Source: JAPPHA01 sp963662705 (GTDB taxonomy: Bacteria > Pseudomonadota > Alphaproteobacteria > Rhodobacterales > Rhodobacteraceae). Taken from it: a stretch of DNA of 64,000 bases. The stretch covers positions 2,294,001 through 2,358,000 of the forward strand of contig OY759767.1 in assembly GCA_963662705.2 (NCBI GenBank), in the 5' to 3' direction. The position numbers and the translations under genes were made by a program. Below are positions 1 to 8,155 of this stretch, piece by piece (positions within the stretch are counted from its first letter, which is position 1; the number at the start of each line of letters is the position of its first letter). The notes under the pieces were generated by a model. It was not told the origin of the DNA and did no database searches. It saw only the letters and a list, made by a program, of their open reading frames with translations.

Positions 1-934
1 ACAGAAGATAGGGCAGGCCGACCAGTTCCAGGGCAACGACGGCCCCGAAACCGAGGGACGATACGAAAATTGCCGCGTAACCAATGGTCGAAAGCCACAA
101 CATTCCGACCCTTACGACGAGAAACGCATTCAGGAAGCTTGCGCTACCTGCAACGACTGCGGTTAACGCGAAATAGAGCGGAAAGTCGTGACCGGCTTTC
201 AGCCAGACAACGTAGACCTGTTGCGCCGACAAGAGATAGGAAAAAATGCAGGCAAGGCCGAGTGACAGGCTTCCCATACTGATCACGACTCGCCGGTTGG
301 TTACGACTTCCTGTGCCGCGTGCACGATCTCCCGAGGCCGGAACGGCCGACGCTTGTCAGGGGAAAGGGTTTCGGGTTGGCGGAAAAACAGCCATGCAAT
401 TGCGATCACCGCGACGATTTGAAATGCGGCGAAAATGTACCGCCATCCCAGCGTGAGCATGATGGTTTGTCCGATCAAAGGTGCGACGGCCGGAACGAGA
501 ACGAACAGCATCATGGCAAAAGACATGATCTGGGCCATATGGCGGCCCGAGTACAGGTCCCTCACCAATGCGTGGGTAACGGTTCGCGGCGCAGACACTC
601 CCAACCCCTGGACGAATCGAGCGATCATCAATTCTGTCATCGATGAGGCGAAGAACGCCCAAAGACTGGCGAACAGGAAAATCACAATTCCGAGACAGAT
701 TACGGTCTTGCGGCCGAATGAATCGGAAAGCGGGCCCGCGACCAACTGTCCGATTCCAGTACCAAGCACGAAAACGGTTATGACCAATTGTGCATGATTG
801 ACATTTGCGAGAGCTAGATCGGCGCTGATCTCGGCAAGCGACGGCAGCATTGCATCAGTTGAAAATGCAACCATTGAAAAAAGCAGCGCAACCAGGGCGA
901 TAAACTCCTTGCGCGATGGATTACGCGGATTCAA
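1..934 (-). CDS. MFS multidrug exporter, Bcr/CflA type (partial, C-terminus outside window)
   Basis: About 311 residues of a major facilitator are visible; the gene runs off the left edge. The frame shows a first hydrophobic helix starting near residue 10, then the MFS motif A loop GPLSDSFGRKT after helix 2, and a helix with RFVQGLGVSAPRTVTHALVRD, the pattern of the Bcr/CflA drug-proton antiporter subgroup. Further helices follow to the edge. It would act in the inner membrane as a drug/H+ antiporter. No ATG fits; TTG at 934 is the only plausible start after the stop of the upstream DsbA-like gene (20 bp gap), so the two are probably cotranscribed. The substrate cannot be told from sequence. 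Confidence 0.85.
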   Translation of the reverse strand, partial: MNPRNPSRKEFIALVALLFSMVAFSTDAMLPSLAEISADLALANVNHAQLVITVFVLGTGIGQLVAGPLSDSFGRKTVICLGIVIFLFASLWAFFASSMTELMIARFVQGLGVSAPRTVTHALVRDLYSGRHMAQIMSFAMMLFVLVPAVAPLIGQTIMLTLGWRYIFAAFQIVAVIAIAWLFFRQPETLSPDKRRPFRPREIVHAAQEVVTNRRVVISMGSLSLGLACIFSYLLSAQQVYVVWLKAGHDFPLYFALTAVVAGSASFLNAFLVVRVGMLWLSTIGYAAIFVSSLGFGAVVALELVGLPYLL

Positions 935-954
935 GGTAACATGACCTGCTGAAA

Positions 955-1611
955 CTATGCCCGACCGGAGGTACCGGGGTTCCGGTGTCCTGCAAGCTTT
1001 GGAATCACCTGACTCCAGAATGATGCGGGCTGTGCTCCGTGCGCCAGGATCCGGCCATCCATCAGGAACGCGGGGACGCCGTTAATGCCAGACGTTTGAT
1101 GATGATGGCTTTGCCTGACGACGCGTTCCCGGTCCTCGCCACTGGTCAGCCGCTCCGCGACATCAACCGGGTCCATGCCAGCATTGCCCGCGATCGCGGT
1201 TAGGACAGGAATCGTTCCGATATCCCGGCCTTCACGAAAGTAGGCTCGGAAAAGAGAAGAAACGACTTCGTCCTGGCGTCCGGTTCCCTCAGACCAGGAA
1301 ATAAGTCGATGGGCGTCAAGCGTGTTGGGTGTTCGCTGAATCGCGTCGAAGTCGACTTTCAGGCCGTCTTTCGAAGCCTGGCATGCAATTGCCGAGTAGA
1401 TATCCTTCGCTTGGCTCGCTCCTCCGAACTTCCGCGCCAGGTAAAGGCCCCGGTCCATGCCTGATTTCGGCATGAGAGGATTCAACTGGAATGGCTGCCA
1501 GCGCAAGGCCACTGAATCGGATTGGCCATCGCTCAAAGCCATTTTCAAACGGTGCCGGCCGATATAGCACCACGGGCAGATCACGTCAGAGACCACGTCA
1601 ATTTCGATCAT
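955..1611 (-). CDS. DsbA-family (FrnE-like) thiol oxidoreductase
   Basis: 218 aa. It begins MIEIDVVSDVICPWCYIG, the first strand and CPWC active site of the FrnE branch of DsbA-like thioredoxin-fold proteins. The helical insertion follows, then GINGVPAFLMDG, the cis-proline loop of the fold, and a C-terminal helix. No signal peptide is visible, so it is probably cytoplasmic, as FrnE relatives are. The ATG at 1611 is preceded by GGAG at suitable distance; the frame stays open upstream to about 1929, but that part has no family resemblance. It sits just ahead of the MFS gene on the same strand. Its redox substrate is unknown. Confidence 0.88.
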   Translation of the reverse strand: MIEIDVVSDVICPWCYIGRHRLKMALSDGQSDSVALRWQPFQLNPLMPKSGMDRGLYLARKFGGASQAKDIYSAIACQASKDGLKVDFDAIQRTPNTLDAHRLISWSEGTGRQDEVVSSLFRAYFREGRDIGTIPVLTAIAGNAGMDPVDVAERLTSGEDRERVVRQSHHHQTSGINGVPAFLMDGRILAHGAQPASFWSQVIPKLAGHRNPGTSGRA

Positions 1612-1927
1612 TTCGGGATCACTCCGGCGTGTCGCCAACCTGCCTTGTTCGACAGGTGCGGTTTGGCGATGCAAGGCGGTTGAGGGTGATGAACAGAGTT
1701 CCATCCTTTCGGGGCCGCCTTCAGATTGGGCGGCCTGGTCGGCCGGCAGCCGGCGGGGTCTTTCGATTCCTGGTGATAATGAACATATCTTTGGTCGTGA
1801 ACCTGCGCCATTCAAATCAAACTGGCGAGAACTGACCGGCGGAACCGGGACGTTTGACGTGTCGGGCGTGGAAGCGCGGACATGCAGACAAATGACGTTT
1901 TGCGACAACGGTTCCTGAACGAAGGTC

Positions 1928-1955
1928 AAAAAAAGGCGCCTCCCGAAGGAGGCGC
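1928..1955 (-). terminator. Intrinsic terminator with TTCG tetraloop
   Basis: Perfect 8-bp inverted repeat GCGCCTCC/GGAGGCGC around CGAA (TTCG on the minus strand), followed on the minus strand by a run of seven T (1928-1934). Orientation is clear because only the minus strand has the T tract. It ends a transcript coming from the right, where only the candidate small RNA exists. Confidence 0.85.
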
Positions 1956-2003
1956 TAAACAGTTGAGGCAGGTTTCATACAGGCAAGAAACCTATCGAGC
2001 AGT
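1928..2003 (-). ncRNA. Candidate small RNA (about 75 nt) with intrinsic terminator
   Basis: Read on the minus strand there is a promoter-like pair (TTGAAT at 2033-2038, TTATTT at 2011-2016, 16 bp apart). Next comes a hairpin with stem GGTTTC/GAAACC (1971-1976 with 1987-1992) and a short unpaired segment, then a second hairpin. The unit ends in an 8-bp GC-rich stem (1936-1943 with 1948-1955, loop TTCG on the transcript) followed by seven T. No start codon or frame lies between promoter and terminator. The layout of promoter, two stem-loops and terminator is that of a trans-acting bacterial small RNA. The terminator loop region carries CCUCC, an anti-SD-like sequence often seen in alphaproteobacterial small RNAs. 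The transcript itself is inferred. Confidence 0.5.
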
Positions 2004-2122
2004 GATGGTGAAATAACATGTGCGGCAGCTTGATTCAACCATAACATTTTCCATGCTTGAATAATCCGAACCGGCTTGTAGTTTCCGAGAAAAGCGCTTG
2101 GAAGCCTTCGGAGGGACCACAG

Positions 2123-3940
2123 ATGTCAGGACTTACGACGATTTCATTTTCTTGTTTGTTGGGTGCCGCCGTCGTTGCCCTAGTTTTTCCTGGCAGCCCT
2201 GATGCGCAACCAACATATGGTATCGCGATGTACGGGAAGCCCGAATTACCGGAAGGATTCGAGGCTCTCCCTTATGTCAATCCCGATTCACCGAAAGGAG
2301 GATCGGTTGTTTTTGGCGAGAGCGGTGGGTTCGATTCACTCAACCCGTATATTCTGAAAGGGCGTGCGCCGTGGGGAATCCGTTCGTATGTTGTCGAGCC
2401 ACTCATGGGGCGAAACTGGGACGAACCCTTTTCACTTTACGGTCTGCTGGCTGAATCGATCGATGTGGGACCGAATCGGGAGTGGGTTGAGTTTACGCTG
2501 CGCCAGGAGGCGCGGTTTTCAGATGGCTCTCCCGTGACGGTCGAAGATGTCTTGTGGTCTTTCGAAACGCTGGGGACGGATGGACATCCCCGGTACAGCA
2601 ATTCCTGGAAGAAAATCGCCAGCGCCGAACAGACCGGGCCGCATTCGGTGAAATTCACTTTCAACACGGTCGATCGGGAACTTCCGTTGATTATGGGGTT
2701 GCGACCGGTTCTTCGCAAGGCTGACTGGGAAGGGCGGGACTTCGCAGAGAGTTCGCTGGACCTGCTTACCGGGTCTGGCCCATATGTCATCGACGACTTC
2801 GAAGCAGGCCGATTCATCTCGTTCCGACGCAATCCCGACTACTGGGGCAGGGACCTTGGCTTCAATCGTGGCCGGCACAATTTCGACGAGATTCGTTACG
2901 AGTATTTCGGCGATGGAGATGTCTTGTTCGAAGCGTTCAAGGCGGGCGAGACGTCGACCTACAGGGAGTGGAACGCCGGGAAGTGGGATACGGCCTATGA
3001 TTTTCCTCGCGCCGTGTCCGGCGCCATTACGAAATCGGAAATTCCGCATCAACGGCCTTCGGGGATGAGGGGTTTTGTATTCAACACGCGCAAGCCGAAG
3101 TTCAAGGATTGGCGGGTCAGGGACGCGCTGATCCATGCGTTCAACTTTGAGTTCATCAACCGGACGATCAACGGAGGCGGGCTGCCGCGCATCACATCAT
3201 ATTTTTCCAACTCCATTCTCGGCATGGTCGACGGCCCGGCGGAGGGACGGGTTCGCGAACTCCTTGCTCCATTTGAGGGCGATCTGCTCCCAGGGGCGGT
3301 TGAGGGGTTTTCCTTGCCGGTTTCAGACGGCGGTGAACGAAACCGCTCGAATCTCCGAAAGGCGACACGGCTGTTGGAAGAGGCGGGATGGAGAGTTGTC
3401 GACGGCGTTCTTCGTGACAGTGACGGTGCCGCATTCGAGATCGAATTCCTGGTGAATTCCGGTTCGACGGAAGCCGAGGCGATCCTCAACATTTATTCCG
3501 ACGCGCTCAGTCGCCTAGGAATTGCGACGAAGATCGCGTTGGTTGACAGCGCTCAAAACAAGGAGCGTATGAACAACTATGATTTCGAGATAACGGCTTA
3601 CCGTCGTGGCCTGTCCCTTTCCCCCGGAAACGAACAATGGCTTTACTGGGGGAGCGACGGAGTCGAGACCCCCGGCACCAGGAACTACATGGGGATGAAC
3701 AGCCCGGCGGCAGAGGCGATGATCGAAGCGATTCTCTCGGCGAGACACAGGGATGAATTCATCGCGGCAACCAGGGCACTTGACCGTATCTTGACGACCG
3801 GCCGCTACGTCATTCCCACTTGGCATTCACCTGTGTCGCGTCTGGCCCATGTATCGGAACTGAAATATCCTGAGCGATTGCCGATTTACGGTGACTGGAT
3901 CGGATTCCTCCCGGAGGTCTGGTGGTTTGAACAGGAATAG
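2123..3940 (+). CDS. Extracellular oligopeptide-binding protein, YejA/SBP family 5
   Basis: 605 aa, close to the usual 600 aa of YejA-type binding proteins. A signal peptide covers about residues 1-29 (hydrophobic core CLLGAAVVALVF, probable cleavage after DAQ). The mature part opens GIAMYGKPELPEGF and PYVNPDSPKGG, typical of YejA. Further on come FDSLNPYILKG and the SBP_bac_5 signature region around EFTLRQEARFSDGSPVT. It should bind peptides (microcin C-like or murein peptides in relatives) in the periplasm for an ABC importer. ATG at 2123 has a strong GGAGGG at good spacing; the frame open from 2057 is not needed. Unusually, no yejBEF permease or ATPase genes follow. Confidence 0.9.
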   Translation: MSGLTTISFSCLLGAAVVALVFPGSPDAQPTYGIAMYGKPELPEGFEALPYVNPDSPKGGSVVFGESGGFDSLNPYILKGRAPWGIRSYVVEPLMGRNWDEPFSLYGLLAESIDVGPNREWVEFTLRQEARFSDGSPVTVEDVLWSFETLGTDGHPRYSNSWKKIASAEQTGPHSVKFTFNTVDRELPLIMGLRPVLRKADWEGRDFAESSLDLLTGSGPYVIDDFEAGRFISFRRNPDYWGRDLGFNRGRHNFDEIRYEYFGDGDVLFEAFKAGETSTYREWNAGKWDTAYDFPRAVSGAITKSEIPHQRPSGMRGFVFNTRKPKFKDWRVRDALIHAFNFEFINRTINGGGLPRITSYFSNSILGMVDGPAEGRVRELLAPFEGDLLPGAVEGFSLPVSDGGERNRSNLRKATRLLEEAGWRVVDGVLRDSDGAAFEIEFLVNSGSTEAEAILNIYSDALSRLGIATKIALVDSAQNKERMNNYDFEITAYRRGLSLSPGNEQWLYWGSDGVETPGTRNYMGMNSPAAEAMIEAILSARHRDEFIAATRALDRILTTGRYVIPTWHSPVSRLAHVSELKYPERLPIYGDWIGFLPEVWWFEQE

Positions 3941-4058
3941 GAAGTGAGTCCCTCACGCATGCGTGACAGGTCACGCGTCGTCTGACCTCCCGAATTCACG
4001 CCAAGCCCAGGCGCGGTCCTTGTCGACCGGTCGTCATGGCCGCCGAGGCTTTGTCGGT

Positions 4059-4733
4059 TCAGTCGTCCGCGGAGGTTTCCGTTTGCGTGGTCAGATAGGA
4101 CTGCTTGGGATCGGCAGAAACCCTTTTGCCGGCGGTGCCTTCGTCCGGGACCACCAATCCCGCAGAAATGACCAGTTTCGCCGCATCGTCGATTTCCATG
4201 TCGAGGACGATGATGTCGCGGCGGGGGACGAACAACAGGAAACCAGATGTCGGATTCGGGGTCGTGGGCAAGAAGATGCTGAGCATTTCGCCTTGGTCCG
4301 CCTTTTCCAGCACCTCGCCGCTGGCACTCGTCGAGATGAATGCGACAGCCCAGATGCCCTTGCGCGGATACTCGACCAGGCATGCCGTTTGAAACGTGGC
4401 GTTCTGCTGATTGAGGATCGTCTCGATGATTTGTTTGGCGCCGTTATAGATCCACCGTACGATAGGGGTTCTGTCGACAGCAGCTTCGACCAACCGAACG
4501 ACTTGCCGGCCGACATATCCCTTTGCGACAGCGCCGACGAATGTCGTGAAGACAACGAAGACAATAATGCCGACACCACGGATCTGGACCTCGTAGTGAA
4601 TCAGTGGATTGAATGCGTCGGGGATCAGTGGAAGGATACGGTCATCCACGAAACCGGCAAACGCCCAAACCACATAGAATGTGAGAATTGTCGGCAGAAC
4701 AACTGCAAGGCCGGTCAGAAAATTGGCGCGCAT
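4059..4733 (-). CDS. DUF502 family membrane protein
   Basis: 224 aa. Starts MRANFLTGLAVVLPTILTFYVVW, a first membrane helix in the standard place for DUF502, then a second helix GVGIIVFVVFTTFVGAVA near residues 53-69. The conserved region PIVRWIYNGAKQI and a soluble C-terminal domain with LPTTPNPTSGFLLFVP are diagnostic of this family. Function is unknown; relatives are inner-membrane proteins with a cytoplasmic domain. It converges with the yejA-like gene 118 bp away. Confidence 0.9.
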   Translation of the reverse strand: MRANFLTGLAVVLPTILTFYVVWAFAGFVDDRILPLIPDAFNPLIHYEVQIRGVGIIVFVVFTTFVGAVAKGYVGRQVVRLVEAAVDRTPIVRWIYNGAKQIIETILNQQNATFQTACLVEYPRKGIWAVAFISTSASGEVLEKADQGEMLSIFLPTTPNPTSGFLLFVPRRDIIVLDMEIDDAAKLVISAGLVVPDEGTAGKRVSADPKQSYLTTQTETSADD

Positions 4734-5027
4734 TCGACTAATTCACCATTCGTTTGATGTCCGTGCCCGGGCATCGGAACGAGAGTTCACGTTCGAATGT
4801 TTTTTCGGCGAACGAAGGAACTCACTCCGGAATTACTAGGGAAACACGGGCATTATGGCAAGAATGCCAATTCTGGCAGTGTTAGCCACCGCAATGCCGC
4901 CTGCACTTACGTGATGCCTGCCAAGACCCGGGAGACCCTTGACATCAGATCGCCGGGGTTTACGTCCCGATTGGACACCTGTGACGGATTTGCCGAAATC
5001 GTTGGGCCAGAGGGGCAGGGGTTTCAC
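4734..5027. other. Intergenic, nothing recognised
   Basis: About 290 bp between the DUF502 gene and the decayed hicB. Short frames exist on both strands but none resembles a protein family. Confidence 0.5.
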
Positions 5028-5364
5028 TCAGGTATGCCACCCGACTGCTTCCCTCTTGATCTTCCCGGCCCGTCTGGCGAGGCTCACTCCTGACAGTTCT
5101 GCGGCCGTTGCCGCGGCACGGTGAAGACCAAGCGATTATCGAACATGACACGGCCGCAACAGGTCTTCCAGGAGGGCTGTCGATCCCGGTGCAGGTATCG
5201 ACATAGGCGTCCGCCGCGTCGCGAAAGACAGCCTCCGGTTCCCGGACGGAATTGGCGCGAATGTCGACGATTTCGTGGGTCCCTAAAATGCGACCGACCA
5301 GGATGCCATCGACGTCACCGAAATCGGCGCGCGCCGAACAACCATTGTCGTTCAATCTGTTCAT
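5028..5364 (-). pseudogene. Decayed HicB-type antitoxin
   Basis: The minus frame from ATG 5364 reads a HicB-like core (about residues 14-50): GDVDGILVGRILGTHEIVDI, then REPEAVFRDAADAYVDTC. This matches the HicB pattern of D-G-x-x-x-G-x-V-x-G, a V-x-E-x-x-x-x-F helix and YLxxC. After that the frame loses similarity. In the next frame the expected C-terminal helix reappears as LHRAAATAAELSGVSLARRA, resembling the HicB DNA-binding tail, but with an in-frame TAA just before it; that frame ends at 5028. At least one frameshift plus a stop is needed, so this is a remnant. No hicA toxin gene is seen beside it. Confidence 0.6.
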
Positions 5365-5487
5365 GACGTGACGCCACATCGAACGTTCAGCGAATGTTGG
5401 GATTGACAGCAACCTGGCGGCGCGAACCGATCCGGTTCCCCCTTACGTAGTGCCCAGTTTCGTTGGTGGTTTTCGAAAACTTGCCGT

Positions 5488-6450
5488 TCAGCGAATTGCC
5501 TGTCCGATCGAGACTTCAGACGTCGGGTTCTCGAGGTGGCATATGGAGACTGCGATTTCGGCTGCCAATTTTGCATTATTCTTGAGCAATGCGACATTAG
5601 CGCACAGCGACCGACCTTCGGTTTCTTCGAGAACCCTTTGAAGCAGGAAAGGTGTCAGTTCCTTCGATCTGACGCCCAGTCTTCTCGCATCCCGCGTTGC
5701 GGATTCAACTGCCGGTTCAACAATCCCGCGCGGGATTTCATCTCTTCCGGGAATCGGGTTGGCGATGAGTTGACCGCCGGTGAGACCGATGGAATTCCGC
5801 TTCCAGTGCATTGTCGCGATATCCTCGACGGAATCGACTCTAAGGGGTGCCGGAATTCCCGATGATTTCGACCAGAATGCGGGAAACTCGTCTGCCCTGA
5901 AAACCATGACGGGAACGCCGAGGGATTCAAGCACTTCAAGTGTCATGGCGATGTCGAGAATTGCCTTCGCCCCCGCGGAAACAACAGTAACAGCGGTCTT
6001 GGCCAGTTCATGAAGATCCGCCGAAACATCAAATGTCTCTGATCCACCCTTATGTACGCCCCCGATGCCTCCGGTCGCGAAGACCTGGATCCCTGACAGT
6101 CGGGCAACAATCATGGTTGCGGCTACCGTGAGTGAACCATTTCCTCCGGTGACAAGGCAATGGACCAAAGAATTCCGCGACAGCTTGGAAATTCCATCGG
6201 TGCGAGCAAACAACTCCAGCTCATGCGCTTCAAGTCCAACACGTAAACATCCGGAAACAACCGCAATTGTCGCTGGAACCGCGCCTGATTTTCGAATGAT
6301 TTCTTCCATGGCGAGTGCAGTCTGCAGGTTTTCAGGATATGGAAGTCCATGGGAAATGACCGTGCTTTCCAGTGCAACGACGGGTCTGCCGCTTGCTATC
6401 GCCTTCCCGACTTCGGGGTTCAATTCAGGTGAGATCATTGGCTGTTGCAT
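5488..6450 (-). CDS. psuG: Pseudouridine-5'-phosphate glycosidase
   Basis: 320 aa. PsuG splits pseudouridine 5'-phosphate into uracil and ribose 5-phosphate, reversibly. Family features seen: VALESTVISHGLPYPEN near the N-terminus, GLEAHELELFA, FATGGIGGVH, and SAGAKAILDIAMTLEVLESLGV in the middle. GLTGGQLIANPIP follows, and the C-terminal ELTPFLLQRV with LLKNNAKLAAEIA. Length is normal (about 300-310). The start overlaps the end of psuK: ATG at 6450 (with TTG 6459 and ATG 6438 as alternatives) lies inside the last psuK codons, which indicates translational coupling. Confidence 0.95.
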   Translation of the reverse strand: MQQPMISPELNPEVGKAIASGRPVVALESTVISHGLPYPENLQTALAMEEIIRKSGAVPATIAVVSGCLRVGLEAHELELFARTDGISKLSRNSLVHCLVTGGNGSLTVAATMIVARLSGIQVFATGGIGGVHKGGSETFDVSADLHELAKTAVTVVSAGAKAILDIAMTLEVLESLGVPVMVFRADEFPAFWSKSSGIPAPLRVDSVEDIATMHWKRNSIGLTGGQLIANPIPGRDEIPRGIVEPAVESATRDARRLGVRSKELTPFLLQRVLEETEGRSLCANVALLKNNAKLAAEIAVSICHLENPTSEVSIGQAIR

Positions 6451-7327
6451 GTTCTTCAAGAAATCTCACGGCGGCGTTCACGGCCTGGTCGAGCGCCTTC
6501 TGAGCCGGGGCTCCATTCAGTTCGGCGGAGATATGGCCTGCCGCCAGGGCGTCTCCGGCCCCGGTTACCCGTCCTCCGGTCACGATGCGTTTCGGGAGGG
6601 AACCCAGTACGATGACGTTTTTGCCCATGGCTGCTTCGCGTCTACCGTCAGTTACAACAATGCGTGCGTTGGCCGAGGAAGCGAGGCGGGCAGCTGCTGA
6701 TCTGGCGCAACTGAAACCGACGCCGCCGAGGTGGCTGGCCTCGTTGCGGTTGAGGTAAAGGGTCGTTGACTTTCGAGACAAGAATCCCCGGAGGCGTTTT
6801 ACCTTTGGATGGGAAGGAGCGACGACCCTCAGATCCGTATGGTTCAGCGTTGGCAACGCAAGAATTCGTTTAATCGCCGCATCCGGCAGGTTCCCATCAA
6901 TGACGACTGTTCCGTCGACCGCGTGTCCTGAGGATGTCAGCTGGTCGTTCACAAGCGGAGCAAGGATTCCTTCCGTGGATGATTCGAGATTCCGCATGTC
7001 GGCAACGGCACCAACGAGTCCGTTGCAGTCCTCGACCGCAACGTATCGATCCGTACGACTGGTGCGGGACCGGTGGACGTAATTGGTGTCGATCCCCTTC
7101 GAAGCTGCGAATTCAAGAAGCTCGTCTCCCTCGGAATCGGGCCCTACGGATGCCAGCATCATGACGTTGATGCCGGATTTCCGAAGTCCCCGAGCAACAT
7201 TCAAGGCGACGCCACCGGGATGACGGACGATCGATCCCGGAACATCGTCCCCCTGATCAATGACCGTGGTTGAATTCCCGATGACGTCCCAGTGCATTGA
7301 TCCGATGCATAGAACTGGATTTGCCAT
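6425..7327 (-). CDS. psuK: Pseudouridine kinase, PfkB family
   Basis: 300 aa. PfkB-fold sugar kinase, expected to phosphorylate pseudouridine for PsuG. N-terminal IGSMHWDVIG is the usual first strand. PGGVALNVARGLRKSG is the PfkB signature 1 region, and the C-terminal VTGAGDALAAGHISAEL is signature 2 with the catalytic Asp and the GAGD anion hole. Its overlap of about 26 bp with psuG makes pseudouridine the likely substrate rather than ribose or fructose. ATG 7327 is preferred over the adjacent TTG 7330. The SD is weak. Confidence 0.9.
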   Translation of the reverse strand: MANPVLCIGSMHWDVIGNSTTVIDQGDDVPGSIVRHPGGVALNVARGLRKSGINVMMLASVGPDSEGDELLEFAASKGIDTNYVHRSRTSRTDRYVAVEDCNGLVGAVADMRNLESSTEGILAPLVNDQLTSSGHAVDGTVVIDGNLPDAAIKRILALPTLNHTDLRVVAPSHPKVKRLRGFLSRKSTTLYLNRNEASHLGGVGFSCARSAAARLASSANARIVVTDGRREAAMGKNVIVLGSLPKRIVTGGRVTGAGDALAAGHISAELNGAPAQKALDQAVNAAVRFLEEHATANDLT

Positions 7328-8155
7328 CAAACCGAGGTGAGTGAATTACGATGATCAATTATGACATTACCTTTTGAACTCACAATTGGAAGGGATTTCG
7401 CAAATTTCCGGGGTGGTTTGATGCGGAGGCCGCATTTCCTGATAGTGCGGTGCAGGCTTTTCCGCCCGAGAAGTGAATGACACGACACCCGCATGGCGGA
7501 TACTGACTTCCAGACCACCGTACCTGTCTCGTAAGGCACCGTCATCTTCCGGACGGGAACCCCTGGTCGGAAACGGCGGATTGATGGTGAAGATGCCAAA
7601 GGCGTGAAACCATGCGAATGGTTGTGCCAGCGAGAGCGCACTATTCGACATTTCGGGCGGGACTGGCGCGAGGAATACCTTGAGGAGCAAAAAAAGTCCG
7701 TGAAAATGACCGCGTCAATTGCGGGACCAGAAAGGAAAATGCAGTGAGACCGGAGCGATGATCGTGCAAGTTCCGAGGCGGTGAGGATCCGCGGCGGGCA
7801 CATTGAACCAATGTTCGGCATCGCCGATGGGGTGACCCATCGATGACTGCGCTGGCAGCTCCGCCGTCATCTCGGGCAGCAGTTGGAGATCAGTCCAAGC
7901 GATGGAATTTTAGCGGAATTTTCGCCGCTTGCGTTCGTTTACACGACTTGATCCGGTGCCTGCCTGCGGTTGTTCGGGACGGCAAGGTGACTGTCGGACG
8001 GCCGGTAGTGCCCCGGATCTCCTCGACCGGACCGAGCGAATCAACGGGTGTTTGGTCGGCGCGCATTCGAGGAATTAGGCGAATTTGCAAAGCGAGGTCG
8101 AGGCAGCCCGAAACACCCAATTGACCCCGTAGCGGCCATGGGCCAAACCGCGTGG
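7328..8155. other. Intergenic, no gene recognised
   Basis: About 830 bp between psuK and the ABC-F gene. Both strands have frames of 90-165 codons but they are mutually overlapping, begin at odd codons and show no family pattern. Divergent promoters for psuK and the ABC-F gene should be here, but no clear -35/-10 pair was singled out. Confidence 0.5.

Larger units (their letters stand above)
1612..2122. other. Intergenic region holding a candidate small RNA
   Basis: 510 bp between the diverging dsbA-like and yejA-like genes. It contains a minus-strand intrinsic terminator with a UUCG tetraloop, a second hairpin and a promoter-like pair, described separately as a candidate small RNA. No convincing protein gene is seen; the minus-strand frame open from 1929 to 1612 has no recognisable protein features. 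Confidence 0.6.

Noticed and set aside
7327..7821. Minus-strand frame of 164 codons next to psuK
   Set aside because: It competes with another minus-strand frame, has no family match and no start context.
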